Positions 13,183 through 13,301 of a DNA stretch of 13,301 bases are shown piece after piece. The notes beneath the pieces are model-generated. The model was not told the origin of the DNA. It saw only the letters and a list, made by a program, of their open reading frames with translations, and did no database searches. The translations under genes and the position numbers were made by a program. Each line of letters begins with the position of its first letter. Positions within the stretch are counted from its first letter, which is position 1. The stretch is from an uncultured Caryophanales bacterium (GTDB lineage Bacteria; Bacillota_I; Bacilli_A; RFN20; CAG-826), in NCBI GenBank assembly GCA_946401755.1, contig CAMIVH010000016.1, positions 1-13,301 on the forward strand. The letters run 5' to 3'.

Positions 13183-13301
13183 AACGTATATAAGAAGAAG
13201 TCCCCCACATCAATTTGATGGCTTCCTCTATAGGTTGGGGATGAACTGCTAATTATAAATGTTTATAAAAACAAGTAAATATCTATATAAAACAGCAAAT
13301 A
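13180..13301 (+). mobile_element. probable left end of a second IS200/IS605-type element (continues past window)
   Basis: The hairpin region at 13202-13240 has outer arms CCCCA (13203-13207) and TGGGG (13236-13240), with a small inner stem CATCA/TGATG (13208-13220). Its flanks, AAGAAGT before and GATGAACTG after, match the minus-strand copy upstream of tnpB. Upstream TTTAACG matches TTTATCG there at the same distance. By analogy a plus-strand tnpB would begin near 13400, outside the window. It could instead be a non-autonomous remnant. Confidence 0.55.

Noticed and set aside
1..13301. Reassignment of TGA to tryptophan, because no gene ends in TGA
   Set aside because: All conserved tryptophans use TGG and no gene is interrupted by in-frame TGA; TAA preference fits the AT-rich composition.
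1..13301. Composite transposon carrying the central genes
   Set aside because: The two ends are left ends facing outward, IS200/IS605 elements do not move as ordinary composites, and the central genes are mostly core functions.

Overview
The window comes from an AT-rich Gram-positive (Bacillota/Bacilli-like) genome. The signs are a tyrosine T-box leader, AAAGG/AGGAG ribosome binding sites, a lipobox lipoprotein, a YxjI/LURP-one protein, a Bacillus-type guanine deaminase and U-tract terminators. All genes read through under the standard code with TGG for tryptophan. Twelve of the thirteen coding regions have a visible stop: eleven end in TAA, one in TAG and none in TGA. An uncultured gut-type lineage is plausible, but this is inference.

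Layout. 1-1208: truncated IS200/IS605-type element with a minus-strand tnpB (RNA-guided nuclease family), its promoter and its left-end hairpin. 1198-1838: rdgB, apparently leaderless. 1805-4837 (minus): plsC, an mtaD-like amidohydrolase and a zinc-ribbon membrane protein, whose 3' end overlaps the rdgB 3' end. 4896-6468: T-box leader, tyrS and terminator. 6477-7431: lipoprotein gene and a bidirectional terminator. 7430-9302 (minus): HI0933-type flavoprotein and acyl-ACP thioesterase. 9323-12119 (minus): a tightly packed run of LURP-one-like protein, six-fold 16-residue repeat protein, guanine deaminase and NCS2 permease. 12286-13182: secreted protein with a C-terminal membrane anchor, then a terminator. 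13180-13301: a second hairpin resembling the left end near position 1180 but facing right, probably the left end of a second element that continues beyond the window.

How the genes fit together. GuaD and the NCS2 permease form a guanine/xanthine uptake and salvage pair. RdgB (removal of deaminated purine NTPs) and the MtaD-like enzyme are also in purine chemistry. PlsC and the acyl-ACP thioesterase belong to membrane lipid supply. The most unusual items are the repeat protein with one cysteine every 16 residues, the pair of opposed transposon ends, and three genes whose -10 box lies only 6-7 nt before the start codon with no ribosome binding site (candidate leaderless mRNAs). I see no complete novel defence or mobile system. 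The TnpB guide RNA would lie beyond the left edge.
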